Assembly (NCBI GenBank): GCA_042408445.1
Contig: JBHORC010000014.1
Coordinates: forward strand, 1 to 64,000
Origin: CF-46 sp042408445
Lineage (GTDB): Bacteria; Chloroflexota; Limnocylindria; Limnocylindrales; CSP1-4
Direction: 5' to 3'
Length of the DNA: 64,000 bases
This document shows positions 17,531 to 25,384 of this stretch, piece by piece. The position numbers were made by a program, and so were the translations under genes. Under the pieces are notes generated by a model that did no database searches, was not told where the DNA came from, and saw only the letters and a program-made list of their open reading frames with translations. Position 1 is the stretch's first letter. Each line of letters starts with the position of its first letter.

Positions 17531-18925
17531 TCAGGCTCTCGGCTCGAGCGGCGCAGCCAGCGGCGCGAGACGTTCGGGTGGCGGCGCGGCGTCGCCGAGA
17601 TCGTGGCGGTCCCAGTGCTCCTGCGGCGGCTCCGCCACGCCGCGGAGGAGCCAGACGCCGATCGCGAGCAGGATCAGGAAGCTGAAGATCCCGACCTGGT
17701 ACGCGCCCGCGCCCCAGCCCTGATCGAGCAGCGTCGAGACGATCACGCCGTAGAGGAGCGGCCCCGACACGGCGCTGAACTTGCCGGCGATGCCGTACAG
17801 GCCGAAGAACTCGCCGACCTGGTCTGGCGGTGAGAGTCGCAGCATGAACACGCGATCCGAGGTCCAGACGCCGCCGAGCCCCGCCCCGAGGAGCGCGCCG
17901 CCGAGCAGGAACGTCGGCAGGCTCAGGACCGACCCGACGATCACAAGCCCGACGCACCATGTCCCGAGGACGATGAGGAGCGTCCGCTTCGGGCCGATCC
18001 GCTCGACCAGCTGCCCCCAGCCGAAGCTGGCCGCGACGGCGACGACGGTCAGGACCAGCAGGACGACGTTCGCCAGGCTCTCGCTGATCCCGATCGCCTT
18101 CACCGCGAACACGCTCATGATCACGATCACGGTGTTCACCGGGTCCGTGTAGAAGAACCGACCGAGCAGGAATCGGCCGAGCCCCGGCACGGCTCGGGCG
18201 TCCCGGATCGTCGTCCCGAGCTGCGCCCAGGAGCCGATCAGGTCGCGCGGCCTCAGCCGCACGGCGTCCGCCCGCGGCGGCTCGCGGACCACGCGGAATA
18301 TCGGGATCGAGAAGATCGCGAACAGGGCGGCCGCAAGAAGGAACGTCAGGCCGCTCGCCCGCGAATCGAGGACGAGGATCAGGATCGCAATCACGATCGT
18401 CCCGAGGTAGCCGATCGCCACGCCCATCCCGGAGACGCGGCCTCGCGCCTCCGGCCGGGCGACGAGCGGAAGCGTCGCGTCGTAGTAGATCAGCGCGGCC
18501 TGGTAGCCGAAGTTCGCAACTGCGAAGAGCGTCAGGCCGATCGCGGCCGAATCCGTCAGGGCGATCGCCGCGCTCGCGACGACCGTCATCCCGGTGAAGA
18601 ACAGCAGGTACTTCATCCGGCCGCCCGTTCGGTCGCTCATCGCGCCGAGAACGGGCGACACGATCGCGTTCAGGAGGACGCTCGCCGCGCCGGCGAACAG
18701 CACCCAGAACTGCCCGTCGGACGCCCCGAGGCGGTCCACGGACCACAGCCCGATGGCGTACGACACGATCGCGTAGCTGTAGATCGTGTTCGCGAAGTCG
18801 TACAGCGCCCAGCTGAGCGGCACCGACGCGCGTCCGGTCGGCGTCAACTCGCCCAGCGCGCGCCCGATCCGGCCGCCGCCTGCGCCGCCTCGATCCACCT
18901 GGACGGGAAGGTCCGTCGCGGTCAC
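17531..18925 (-). CDS. MFS transporter, Atg22/UMF1 type
   Basis: A 464-residue transporter of about 12 membrane helices. The N-terminal WALYDFANTIYS is the signature of the Atg22-like (UMF1) family; yeast Atg22 exports amino acids from the vacuole. SPVLGAMSDRTGGRMK is the MFS loop 2-3 motif. The bacterial substrate is not known. The GTG start at 18925 lies six bases after a TATGAT box, and no SD is visible. The C-terminal 35 residues are a charged cytoplasmic tail. Confidence 0.82.
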   Translation of the reverse strand: MTATDLPVQVDRGGAGGGRIGRALGELTPTGRASVPLSWALYDFANTIYSYAIVSYAIGLWSVDRLGASDGQFWVLFAGAASVLLNAIVSPVLGAMSDRTGGRMKYLLFFTGMTVVASAAIALTDSAAIGLTLFAVANFGYQAALIYYDATLPLVARPEARGRVSGMGVAIGYLGTIVIAILILVLDSRASGLTFLLAAALFAIFSIPIFRVVREPPRADAVRLRPRDLIGSWAQLGTTIRDARAVPGLGRFLLGRFFYTDPVNTVIVIMSVFAVKAIGISESLANVVLLVLTVVAVAASFGWGQLVERIGPKRTLLIVLGTWCVGLVIVGSVLSLPTFLLGGALLGAGLGGVWTSDRVFMLRLSPPDQVGEFFGLYGIAGKFSAVSGPLLYGVIVSTLLDQGWGAGAYQVGIFSFLILLAIGVWLLRGVAEPPQEHWDRHDLGDAAPPPERLAPLAAPLEPRA

Positions 18926-18931
18926 GCCGGG

Positions 18932-18937
18932 ATCATA
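18932..18937 (-). promoter_or_regulatory. leaderless-type -10 box of the MFS gene
   Basis: TATGAT on the minus strand ends six bases before the GTG start. It forms an inverted pair with the TATGAT of the divergent gene 46 bp away. No clear -35 box is seen. Confidence 0.45.
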
Positions 18938-18983
18938 GACATGCGAATCCTGAGCTCGCTGGGCCGGTCTTCAGGCCTGATCG

Positions 18984-18989
18984 TATGAT
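18984..18989 (+). promoter_or_regulatory. leaderless-type -10 box of the ligase-like gene
   Basis: TATGAT ends exactly seven bases before the ATG at 18997. An in-frame ATG inside the box (18985) is therefore less likely to be the start. Confidence 0.45.
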
Positions 18990-18996
18990 CGCGGGG

Positions 18997-19692
18997 ATGC
19001 TTGCCCGAGACGCGGCCGCCGCGGCCGCCACCTGGCGTCCCCAGCTCTTCGGCGACCGGCGCGCGGCGACGATCGACGACCCGCTTGTCGAGCCGCTCTG
19101 GACCGGACCGCGGGTGCTCGCGCTCGTGACGGACGGGGCGGTCCGAATCAGTGATCTCGAGGGCGAAACCGTTCCCGGCCACGACGAGCTGCGACGCGAG
19201 CTCCGCGCGGCCGCGCTCGACGCCACGCTGCTCCTCGAGGGCTCGCTCACGCCGGATCCACTCCAGGCGCCCGAAGATCTGGCGGCGCGGGACATCGTCC
19301 GCCTGCCGAACGCGGGCCGGGTGATGAGCCGGATGGTCGTCGGGGATCGCGGCGACCGGAAGGATCGGCTGGCGGATCGCGTCGACGAGGTCCGGCGGCG
19401 CGCGACCGCGCCGCTGCTCGAGGTGGCGTTCGTCGCGGTCGATCTCCTGTGGCTCGACGACGAGCCGCTCCTTGACGTCCCCCTGCTCGAGCGGAGGCGC
19501 GTCCTCGAGTCGGTCATCGCGGAGTCGCGGCTCGTCCGGGTCGGAACGTATGTGCGACCGCCGGTCGACGCGTGGCTCGGCGCGTGGCGGGCGTTCGGAT
19601 TCAGCCGGATGTCGTACAAGGCCGCGAACAGCCGCTACCGTCCCGGCGAGAAGAATCAGGACTGGGCGCACGCGGAGATCCCGCGCCGCTGA
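18997..19692 (+). CDS. degenerate ATP-dependent DNA-ligase-like adenylation domain
   Basis: A 231-residue protein aligning by eye with the nucleotidyltransferase domain of LigD-type ATP-dependent DNA ligases: VAFVAVDLLWLDDEPLLDVP, LLERRRVLESVI and SRYRPGEKNQDW all have clear ligase counterparts. The catalytic motifs are broken. Motif I, normally EPKxDGxR, reads EPLWTGPR (residues 32-39), so the adenylated Lys is Leu34 and Asp is Thr36. Motif III reads LEGSL in place of LDGE, and motif IV reads SRMSYK in place of EGVVAK. The OB-fold is absent. It probably cannot form ligase-AMP and may bind DNA or a nucleotide instead (inference). Confidence 0.6.
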   Translation: MLARDAAAAAATWRPQLFGDRRAATIDDPLVEPLWTGPRVLALVTDGAVRISDLEGETVPGHDELRRELRAAALDATLLLEGSLTPDPLQAPEDLAARDIVRLPNAGRVMSRMVVGDRGDRKDRLADRVDEVRRRATAPLLEVAFVAVDLLWLDDEPLLDVPLLERRRVLESVIAESRLVRVGTYVRPPVDAWLGAWRAFGFSRMSYKAANSRYRPGEKNQDWAHAEIPRR

Positions 19693-19892
19693 TCGCTCCG
19701 GCGCCGTTCTCGCCGCCGATTCGCGCGGCGCGTGCTCCTTGGCGGCCGCATGAGCGGCTCCTGCTCCTTGCGTCCGCCGGCGCGCACGACGCCGGCGGGT
19801 TCCGTGCGTGGGACCCTCGGCTCGGCGATCCATCCGAGCGCGCGGCGCTCGGAGCGTCGCTCGGAACGGGTCTCGGCCGACGTAGCGAGCAG

Positions 19893-19971
19893 GGGGCGCT
19901 CGCACGGGGCGCTCGCACGGGGCGCTCGCACGGGGACGCTCCCACGGGGCGCTCCCACGGGGCGCTCGCGC
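19893..19971. repeat. tandem 13-bp repeat, six units
   Basis: The unit GGGGCGCTCGCAC occurs three times perfectly (19893-19931), then as a 14-bp variant, a GCTCCCAC variant and a final GCTCGCGC unit. Thirteen is not a multiple of three and no gene covers it. The 384-bp gap from 19693 to 20076 otherwise holds only GC-rich low-complexity DNA, a hairpin and the promoter of the next gene. Confidence 0.8.
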
Positions 19972-19991
19972 TGCGCCGGCGCGCTCGCAGA

Positions 19992-20011
19992 GCGGCTGGT
20001 GAGCCAGCCGC
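19992..20011 (+). other. short perfect hairpin before the glycosyltransferase promoter
   Basis: GCGGCTGG-TGAG-CCAGCCGC is an 8-bp stem with a 4-nt loop, about 300 bp after the ligase-like gene. It lacks a T-tract. It may insulate the following promoter or be incidental. Confidence 0.4.
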
Positions 20012-20063
20012 AACGCCGAACCGGCGCCGGAGCTCCTCAGCCGCGACGCCCGCCGATCGGTGG

Positions 20064-20069
20064 TAGGGT
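20064..20069 (+). promoter_or_regulatory. leaderless-type -10 box of the compatible-solute operon
   Basis: TAGGGT ends seven bases before the GTG at 20077, with no SD. This supports GTG 20077 rather than in-frame codons further upstream, which would put the 13-bp repeats into the protein. Confidence 0.45.
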
Positions 20070-20076
20070 GGGTTTC

Positions 20077-21537
20077 GTGCCGACGCGTGGATTGACGCCC
20101 GCCATCCGCGACGAGATCGCCCGGCTCGGCCACGCAGACATCATGGTCGGCATCCCGAGCTTCAAGAACGCGGCGACGATCGGCTACGTGGTGCGCGCCG
20201 CCCAGGCCGGCCTCGTCCAGTACTTTCCGGACCTTCGACCGGTCGTCGTGAACAGTGACGCCGGCTCGCCGGACGGCACCGGCCGGGTGGTCGTCGAGAC
20301 CGAGCCGCCGGACTATGTCGAGCAGATCCTGCTCGTCCGGCCAACGAACAAGTTGTCCCGCATCAGCCTCACCTACCCCGAGATCGACGGCGTCGGTGGC
20401 AAGGGCGCCGCGCTCCGGACGATCTTCGAGATCGCGGACGCGCTCAAGGTCCAGGCCCTCGTCGTCGTCGACAGCGACCTCCGCTCGATCATCCCCGAAT
20501 GGATCGAGCTGCTCGCCGGCCCGATCATCAAGGGCGGCTACGACTACGTCGCGCCGTTGTACGCGCGCTACAAGTACGACGGCACGATCACGAACACGGT
20601 CACCTATCCGCTGACCCGGGCCCTGTACGGCAACCGGATCCGGCAGCCGATCGGTGGCGACTTCGGCGTGAGCGGCGACCTGGTCCGGCACTACCTCGAG
20701 CTCGACGACTGGACCGAGGACATCAGCAAGTTCGGCATCGACATCTGGATGACGACGTCGGCGCTCACCGGCGGATTCGCCGTCTGCCAGGCACGGCTCG
20801 GGGCGAAGGTCCACGACCCGAAGGATCCCGGCGCGGACCTGGGGCCGATGTTCCGGCAGGTCGTCGGGACGATCCTCCGGCTCGCGGCGAGCCATCCGGA
20901 GAACTGGCTCTCGATCCACGCCAGCCACGACGTCCCGGCCTACGGCTTCGAGCGGATCATCGATCCGCCGCCGCTCGAGGTGAACACGCTCCGCCTGCTG
21001 ACCGAGCTCCACAGCGGATCGCTGACCCTCGCCGACACGTGGAAGCGGATGTTCGCGCCGGCGAACGCCGAGACCGTGATGGTCCTGGCGGCCGAAGCGG
21101 GCAAGCTCGCCGACCAGGCCCGGACGAGGCTGGGGATCGGTGGCGGCGACGGCTCGTCCACGACGGCGACGACACTGGAGATGGCCGAGGCGCTCGCCGC
21201 CTTCCACTTCCCGGACGACCTCTGGGCGCGCCTGATCTACGACCTCGTGATCGCCGCGAGGAGCTCCGAGCCGCCGATCGAGCAGCTCGTCGCGGCGCTC
21301 GTCCCGATCTACTTCGGTCGGGTCGGCAGCTTCGTCATCGAGAACCGTCACCAGACCACCGACCAGGCCGAGGACCGGGTGGAGCGCCAGGCGCGCGAGT
21401 TCGAGCTGCTGAAGCCGTACCTCGTCGAGCGCTGGCGGGAAGCCGAGGCGCATGCGGGTGGCACCGCCGCAGGAGCAGCCGCCCCGGGCGGCAACGCCAC
21501 CGCGGCCGGTGAGTCGCTCGCCGAGGTGCGCCGGTGA
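20077..21537 (+). CDS. GT2-like glycosyltransferase (possible mannosylglucosyl-3-phosphoglycerate synthase)
   Basis: A 486-residue cytosolic GT-A glycosyltransferase. DIMVGIPSFKNAATIGYVVRA starts the fold near residue 25, VVNSDAGSPDGTG binds the nucleotide, and VVVDSDLRS contains the DxD metal site. GGDFGVSGDLV lies near the acceptor site. The style matches glycosyltransferases associated with glucosylglycerate-type solutes; one characterised relative type mannosylates glucosyl-3-phosphoglycerate. Acceptor and donor are inferred from the GpgS gene that follows with a GTGA overlap. The C-terminal 25 residues are Ala/Gly-rich. Confidence 0.7.
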   Translation: MPTRGLTPAIRDEIARLGHADIMVGIPSFKNAATIGYVVRAAQAGLVQYFPDLRPVVVNSDAGSPDGTGRVVVETEPPDYVEQILLVRPTNKLSRISLTYPEIDGVGGKGAALRTIFEIADALKVQALVVVDSDLRSIIPEWIELLAGPIIKGGYDYVAPLYARYKYDGTITNTVTYPLTRALYGNRIRQPIGGDFGVSGDLVRHYLELDDWTEDISKFGIDIWMTTSALTGGFAVCQARLGAKVHDPKDPGADLGPMFRQVVGTILRLAASHPENWLSIHASHDVPAYGFERIIDPPPLEVNTLRLLTELHSGSLTLADTWKRMFAPANAETVMVLAAEAGKLADQARTRLGIGGGDGSSTTATTLEMAEALAAFHFPDDLWARLIYDLVIAARSSEPPIEQLVAALVPIYFGRVGSFVIENRHQTTDQAEDRVERQAREFELLKPYLVERWREAEAHAGGTAAGAAAPGGNATAAGESLAEVRR

Positions 21538-23543
21538 ACGCCGCCGCCGCCGCCGCCCGCGGCCCGCTCCCTGCCCGGATCCTCATCCCGGTCGCGAACC
21601 CGGCCACCGCCGAGGAGCTGATCCGGCTCGGTGCCGCGCTTCTCGACCCCCGCGCCGGCGAGCTGACGGCGCTCGGCATCGTCGAGGTGCCCGAGGGCAT
21701 GCCGCTCAGCGAAGGCGCGACGCGGGCGCGCCACGCCCGCCGCCTGCTCCAGCGTGTCCTCGACTTCGCGCCGGACGGGACGACGATCCACCCGATCGTC
21801 CGGATCGGACGGCATGCCGCCGAAGGCATCGTCGAGGCATCGGCCGAGCAGGAAGCGGACCTGATCATCTTCGGCTGGGGCGGCAAGGCGCCGGCGGGCC
21901 GCGACGGTGGCTCCGTGATCTCGCCGACGATCGACGAGGTCGTCCGCGATGCGCCGGCAGACATCGCCGTGATCAAGCAGCGCGGCAGTCGGGAGATCCG
22001 CCGGATCGTCGTGCCGGTCCGCGGCGGCCCCCATGCCGAGCTTGCCGTGCGGTACGCGGACGCGATCGCCACTCGAACGGGCGCGACCGTGACCGTCCTC
22101 CATTTCGTGCCGCCGGGCATCACGCTCGCGGTCCGGGCGCAGGCCGAGCATGCCCTCGCCCAGTTCGTCCGGCAGCACCTCAAGGGCCACGGCGAGGGCG
22201 TCGTCCGGGAGGCCGCGAACGTCCGGAACGCGATCCTCCGCGAGGCGGATCGGGCGGATCTCGTCGTGATGGGCGCCTCCGCCCAGCCGGCGGGAACGAA
22301 CGGCGACCCGTACCTGTTCGGTGCCCTGCCGGAGGCCGTCGCGACGCGTGCCCGGCCGAGCGTGATCGTGGTGAAGACCCGCGAGGTGATCGGCCGGGCG
22401 ACGTTCGAGCAGCTCGCGTCACGGGCCGAGACGCTCGCCGCCGCCGATCGCGCGGCCGAGGAAGCACGCGCCGTCCCGATCCGGGTGGAGCGCTGGTTCG
22501 GCGAATCGAACTTCCACCACGCCGAGTTCGCCGACCTCCGCCGGCTCGTCCAGCTCAAGGAGAAGCAGGGCGTCACCGTCTCCCTCGTCCTGCCGACGCT
22601 CGACGAGGAGGAGACGATCGGACCGATCGTCCGTCGGGCGATGCGGGAGATGATGGGCCGCGTCCCGCTGATCGACGAGATCCTCGTCATCGACTCCGCC
22701 TCGACGGACCGGACCCGCGAGATCGCCGAGGCCGAGGGCGCCCGCGTCGTCCAGCATCCCGACGTCCTGTCGCGCTACGGCTCGTTCCGTGGCAAGGGCG
22801 AGGCGCTCTGGAAGTCCCTCTACGAGACGAGCGGCGACATCGTCGTCTGGGCCGACACGGACGTCCGGAACTGGCACCCGCGGATGGTCTACGGGACGCT
22901 CGGGCCGCTGCTCCATGAGCCCCGCCTCCAGTACGTCAAGGGCTACTACCAGCGGCCGATCGTGGAGGCCGGCGTCCTCAAGGAAGGCGGTGGCGGCCGG
23001 GTCACTGAGCTCGTCGCGCGGCCGCTCATCAACCTCTTCTATCCAGAGCTGTCCGGGATGATCCAGCCGCTGAGCGGCGAATACGCGGGGCGGCGGGCAC
23101 TCCTCGAGACGATCCCCTTCTTCACCGGCTACGCCGTCGAGATCGGGCACCTGATCGACGCGGCGGAGCGGGTCGGCATCGAGGGCCTCGGCCAGGTGGA
23201 CCTGGAGCGGCGGGTGCACCGGAACCAGGAGCTCGAGGGGCTGTCGCGGATGTCCTTCGTGATCCTCCAGGCCGTGATGAAGCGGCTCGAGGAGCGGCGC
23301 AAGGCGCGCCTGTTCGCGGAGATGGGCTCGACGATGAAGCTTCCGCGCTCCGGCCGCGGCCGGCTGTCGCTGGAGGTGATCGAGCTGGCCGACCAGGAGC
23401 GGCCGCCGATGATCCGGATCCCGGAATACCTGGAGCGGCGACGACAGCTGGACGCCCCGAACGGCAACGGCTCGGGCTCGGGCTCGGGGACGGGCGCTGG
23501 CCTGGGGGCGGCGAGCGAGAAGCTCGAACCCGTCGGGCGGTGA
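21534..23543 (+). CDS. two universal-stress-protein domains fused to glucosyl-3-phosphoglycerate synthase
   Basis: A 669-residue three-domain protein. Residues about 13-148 and 155-290 are USP-like folds: RILIPVANP and RRIVVPVRGG start each, and the second has a DLVVMGAS strand typical of USPs. Residues about 325-640 are a GpgS-type enzyme: SLVLPTLDEEETIG, VIDSASTDRTREIA, GKGEALWKSL, WADTDVRNW (DxD), YYQRP, PLINLFYPEL and FFTGYAVEIG. The enzyme joins glucose from a nucleotide sugar to 3-phosphoglycerate, the first step to glucosylglycerate, an osmolyte. The USP part may sense ATP or stress (inference). Starts and ends with GTGA overlaps. Confidence 0.85.
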   Translation: MNAAAAAARGPLPARILIPVANPATAEELIRLGAALLDPRAGELTALGIVEVPEGMPLSEGATRARHARRLLQRVLDFAPDGTTIHPIVRIGRHAAEGIVEASAEQEADLIIFGWGGKAPAGRDGGSVISPTIDEVVRDAPADIAVIKQRGSREIRRIVVPVRGGPHAELAVRYADAIATRTGATVTVLHFVPPGITLAVRAQAEHALAQFVRQHLKGHGEGVVREAANVRNAILREADRADLVVMGASAQPAGTNGDPYLFGALPEAVATRARPSVIVVKTREVIGRATFEQLASRAETLAAADRAAEEARAVPIRVERWFGESNFHHAEFADLRRLVQLKEKQGVTVSLVLPTLDEEETIGPIVRRAMREMMGRVPLIDEILVIDSASTDRTREIAEAEGARVVQHPDVLSRYGSFRGKGEALWKSLYETSGDIVVWADTDVRNWHPRMVYGTLGPLLHEPRLQYVKGYYQRPIVEAGVLKEGGGGRVTELVARPLINLFYPELSGMIQPLSGEYAGRRALLETIPFFTGYAVEIGHLIDAAERVGIEGLGQVDLERRVHRNQELEGLSRMSFVILQAVMKRLEERRKARLFAEMGSTMKLPRSGRGRLSLEVIELADQERPPMIRIPEYLERRRQLDAPNGNGSGSGSGTGAGLGAASEKLEPVGR

Positions 23544-24706
23544 GCAGAGCGCCGGACGGCTTCGCCGCGGAGGGGTCCGGACCGCCGGCGCCTCGGCCAC
23601 TCACGATCCTCGTCGCTCCGGACTCGTTCAAGGGATCGTTGACGTCGCTTCAGGTCGCGACGGCCCTCCGTGACGGCTGGTGTCGCGCGCGGCCCGGAGA
23701 CGAGGTGCTCCTGGCGCCGCTCGCCGACGGTGGCGAGGGCACGCTCGTCGCGATCGCCGCGGCCGGCGGCTGGGCATGGCAGCGAGCCGACGTCCACGAC
23801 CCGATCGGCCGGCCGGTCGCCGCGGCGTGGCTCCGTTCGGTCGATGGCCCGGCCGCCGTCGTCGAGCTGGCGGCGGCGTCGGGCCTCTCGCGCCTCGCGG
23901 CGGGCGAGCTGGACCCGCTCGGCGCGTCCACGTTCGGCACCGGCGAGCTGCTGCGGGCGGCGCTCGATGCCGGCGTCCGGGACATCACGCTCGGGATCGG
24001 TGGCAGTGCGACGAACGACGGCGGCGAGGGAATCCTGCGGGCACTCGGCGCACGGATCGAACTCCGCGAGGACCGCGTCCTCGTCGACCTGACGGACCTG
24101 GACGCGCGCCTCGCGGAGACGCGGTTGCGGATCGCGTGCGACGTGACGAACCCGCTGCTGGGGCCGCGCGGCGCGGCCGCGACCTACGGACCCCAGAAGG
24201 GCGCGTCGCCGGTGGTCGTCGAGGAGCTGGATCGTCGGCTCGGCCGCTACGCGGACGCGCTGGAAGCCGCGAGCGGCCGGCGCGAGCGCGAGACGCCCGG
24301 CGCGGGTGCGGCCGGCGGGACCGGGTTCGGCCTGCTCTGCCTCCGCGACCGGCTGCGCTCGCTCGAGCTCGTCCCCGGCGTCGACGTCGTGATGGACGCG
24401 GCCGACTTCGACGGGAAGCTCGCCCGGGCGGGACTCGTGGTCACCGGCGAGGGCCGGATCGACGAGCAGACCGCGTTCGGCAAGACGGCGCTCGGCGTTG
24501 CGCGGCGGGCGGCCGCGGCCGGAGTCCCGTGCGTCGCCGTCGGTGGCGGCGTCGAGCCGGGCGGGATCGAGGCCCTTGCGGCGGTGGGCGCGGTCGTCGT
24601 CCCCGTGACGGAGCGTCCGCAGAGCGTCGAGGAGGCGATGGCCGCCGGCGTGGCGCCGGTCGAGCGCTGCGGGGAGCGGATCGCGCGACTCCTCTCGATC
24701 CGTTGA
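23540..24706 (+). CDS. glycerate kinase
   Basis: A 388-residue type I glycerate kinase of the GarK/GlxK fold. APDSFKGSLTSLQVA is at the start of the fold, PLADGGEGTL follows, GIGGSATNDGGEGIL forms the nucleotide site, GAAATYGPQKGA follows, and TGEGRIDEQTAFGKT is near the C-terminus. Members make 2- or 3-phosphoglycerate from glycerate. In this operon it could feed 3-phosphoglycerate to GpgS or recycle glycerate from hydrolysed solute. No phosphatase (GpgP) is seen next to it. Confidence 0.9.
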   Translation: MSRAPDGFAAEGSGPPAPRPLTILVAPDSFKGSLTSLQVATALRDGWCRARPGDEVLLAPLADGGEGTLVAIAAAGGWAWQRADVHDPIGRPVAAAWLRSVDGPAAVVELAAASGLSRLAAGELDPLGASTFGTGELLRAALDAGVRDITLGIGGSATNDGGEGILRALGARIELREDRVLVDLTDLDARLAETRLRIACDVTNPLLGPRGAAATYGPQKGASPVVVEELDRRLGRYADALEAASGRRERETPGAGAAGGTGFGLLCLRDRLRSLELVPGVDVVMDAADFDGKLARAGLVVTGEGRIDEQTAFGKTALGVARRAAAAGVPCVAVGGGVEPGGIEALAAVGAVVVPVTERPQSVEEAMAAGVAPVERCGERIARLLSIR

Positions 24707-24731
24707 CTTAGTCCACGACTTAGTCCACTCT
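24703..24731 (+). promoter_or_regulatory. toxin-antitoxin promoter with two tandem operators
   Basis: TTGACT (24703-24708), 17 bp and CACTCT (24726-24731) end six bases before the antitoxin ATG at 24738, a leaderless arrangement. Between and over the boxes lie two identical 12-bp units, GACTTAGTCCAC (24705-24716 and 24717-24728). The first nine bases of each form the palindrome GACT-T-AGTC. This fits autorepression by the antitoxin. Confidence 0.6.
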
Positions 24732-24737
24732 TCACCG

Positions 24738-25001
24738 ATGAGCGACGTCGTCAACATCCACGATGCGAAGACGCACTTCTCGCGCCTGATCGAGCGTGTC
24801 CAGGCCGGTGAGGAGATCACGATCGCCAGGGCCGGCAAGCCGGTTGCGCGTCTCCTCGCGGTGACCGATCGGCCGGCCCGTCGCGTGCCGGGCATGGATC
24901 GCGACAAGGTGATCGTGCACGGGAACTTCGACGACCCGGTGCCGGAGTGGGACGTCGAGGAGACGCATCCCGACGATCCGCTCCGCGACCTGCTCCGGTG
25001 A
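24738..25001 (+). CDS. Phd/YefM-type antitoxin
   Basis: An 87-residue antitoxin. VNIHDAKTHFSRLIERVQAGEEITIARAGKPVARL is the Phd DNA-binding fold (residues 5-40). The C-terminal part, acidic and ending in HPDDPLRDLL, should wrap and neutralise the toxin. Its stop overlaps the GTG of the toxin gene, the usual coupled arrangement. Tandem palindromes lie in its promoter. Confidence 0.88.
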   Translation: MSDVVNIHDAKTHFSRLIERVQAGEEITIARAGKPVARLLAVTDRPARRVPGMDRDKVIVHGNFDDPVPEWDVEETHPDDPLRDLLR

Positions 25002-25384
25002 GGGCACTGATCGACGCCCACGTGTTCCTCTGGTGGGTCCTCGATCACCCGGAGCTGTCGGACGCCTGCCGCGACGTGCTCGTCGAAGGATCGAACGAGG
25101 TGTTCCTGAGTGTCGCGACCGCGTACGAGATCGCGTACAAGGCGGGTCAGGGCCGCCTGACGCTGCCAGAGCCACCGGAGACCTACGTTCCGAGTCGCGT
25201 CGCGGCGAACGGGTTCACATCGCTGCCGCTGTCGCAGGCCCATGCACTCCGCGCCGCCGCCCTGCCGTTGATTCATCGGGACCCGTTCGATCGGCTCCTG
25301 ATTGCGCAGTCACAGCTCGAGGACCTGCCGATCCTGACTGCGGATGCCGCGATCGCTCGATACGACGTCGAGGTGATCTGGTGA
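24998..25384 (+). CDS. PIN-domain toxin (VapC type)
   Basis: A 128-residue PIN-domain RNase toxin. IDAHVFLWW gives the first acidic residue, TAYEIAYKAGQGRL the Glu, HRDPFDRLLIAQ the third acidic site and ILTADAAI the fourth, so the active site looks complete. The first motif is D-A-H where the family usually has D-T-H. Such toxins cut tRNA or rRNA when freed from the antitoxin. It overlaps the endonuclease III gene by GTGA. Confidence 0.88.
   Translation: MRALIDAHVFLWWVLDHPELSDACRDVLVEGSNEVFLSVATAYEIAYKAGQGRLTLPEPPETYVPSRVAANGFTSLPLSQAHALRAAALPLIHRDPFDRLLIAQSQLEDLPILTADAAIARYDVEVIW

Noticed and set aside
19893..19971. Tandem repeats as a possible CRISPR array
   Set aside because: The units are 13 bp and directly abutting with no spacers, and no cas gene is nearby.
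19732..20076. N-terminal extension of the glycosyltransferase through the 13-bp repeats
   Set aside because: The extension is low-complexity without SD, and GTG 20077 fits both the family N-terminus and a TAGGGT box seven bases upstream.
24705..24728. The 12-bp repeat as a target-site duplication of a mobile element
   Set aside because: The copies are adjacent with nothing between them and no transposase or integrase is present; operator sites in a toxin-antitoxin promoter explain them better.
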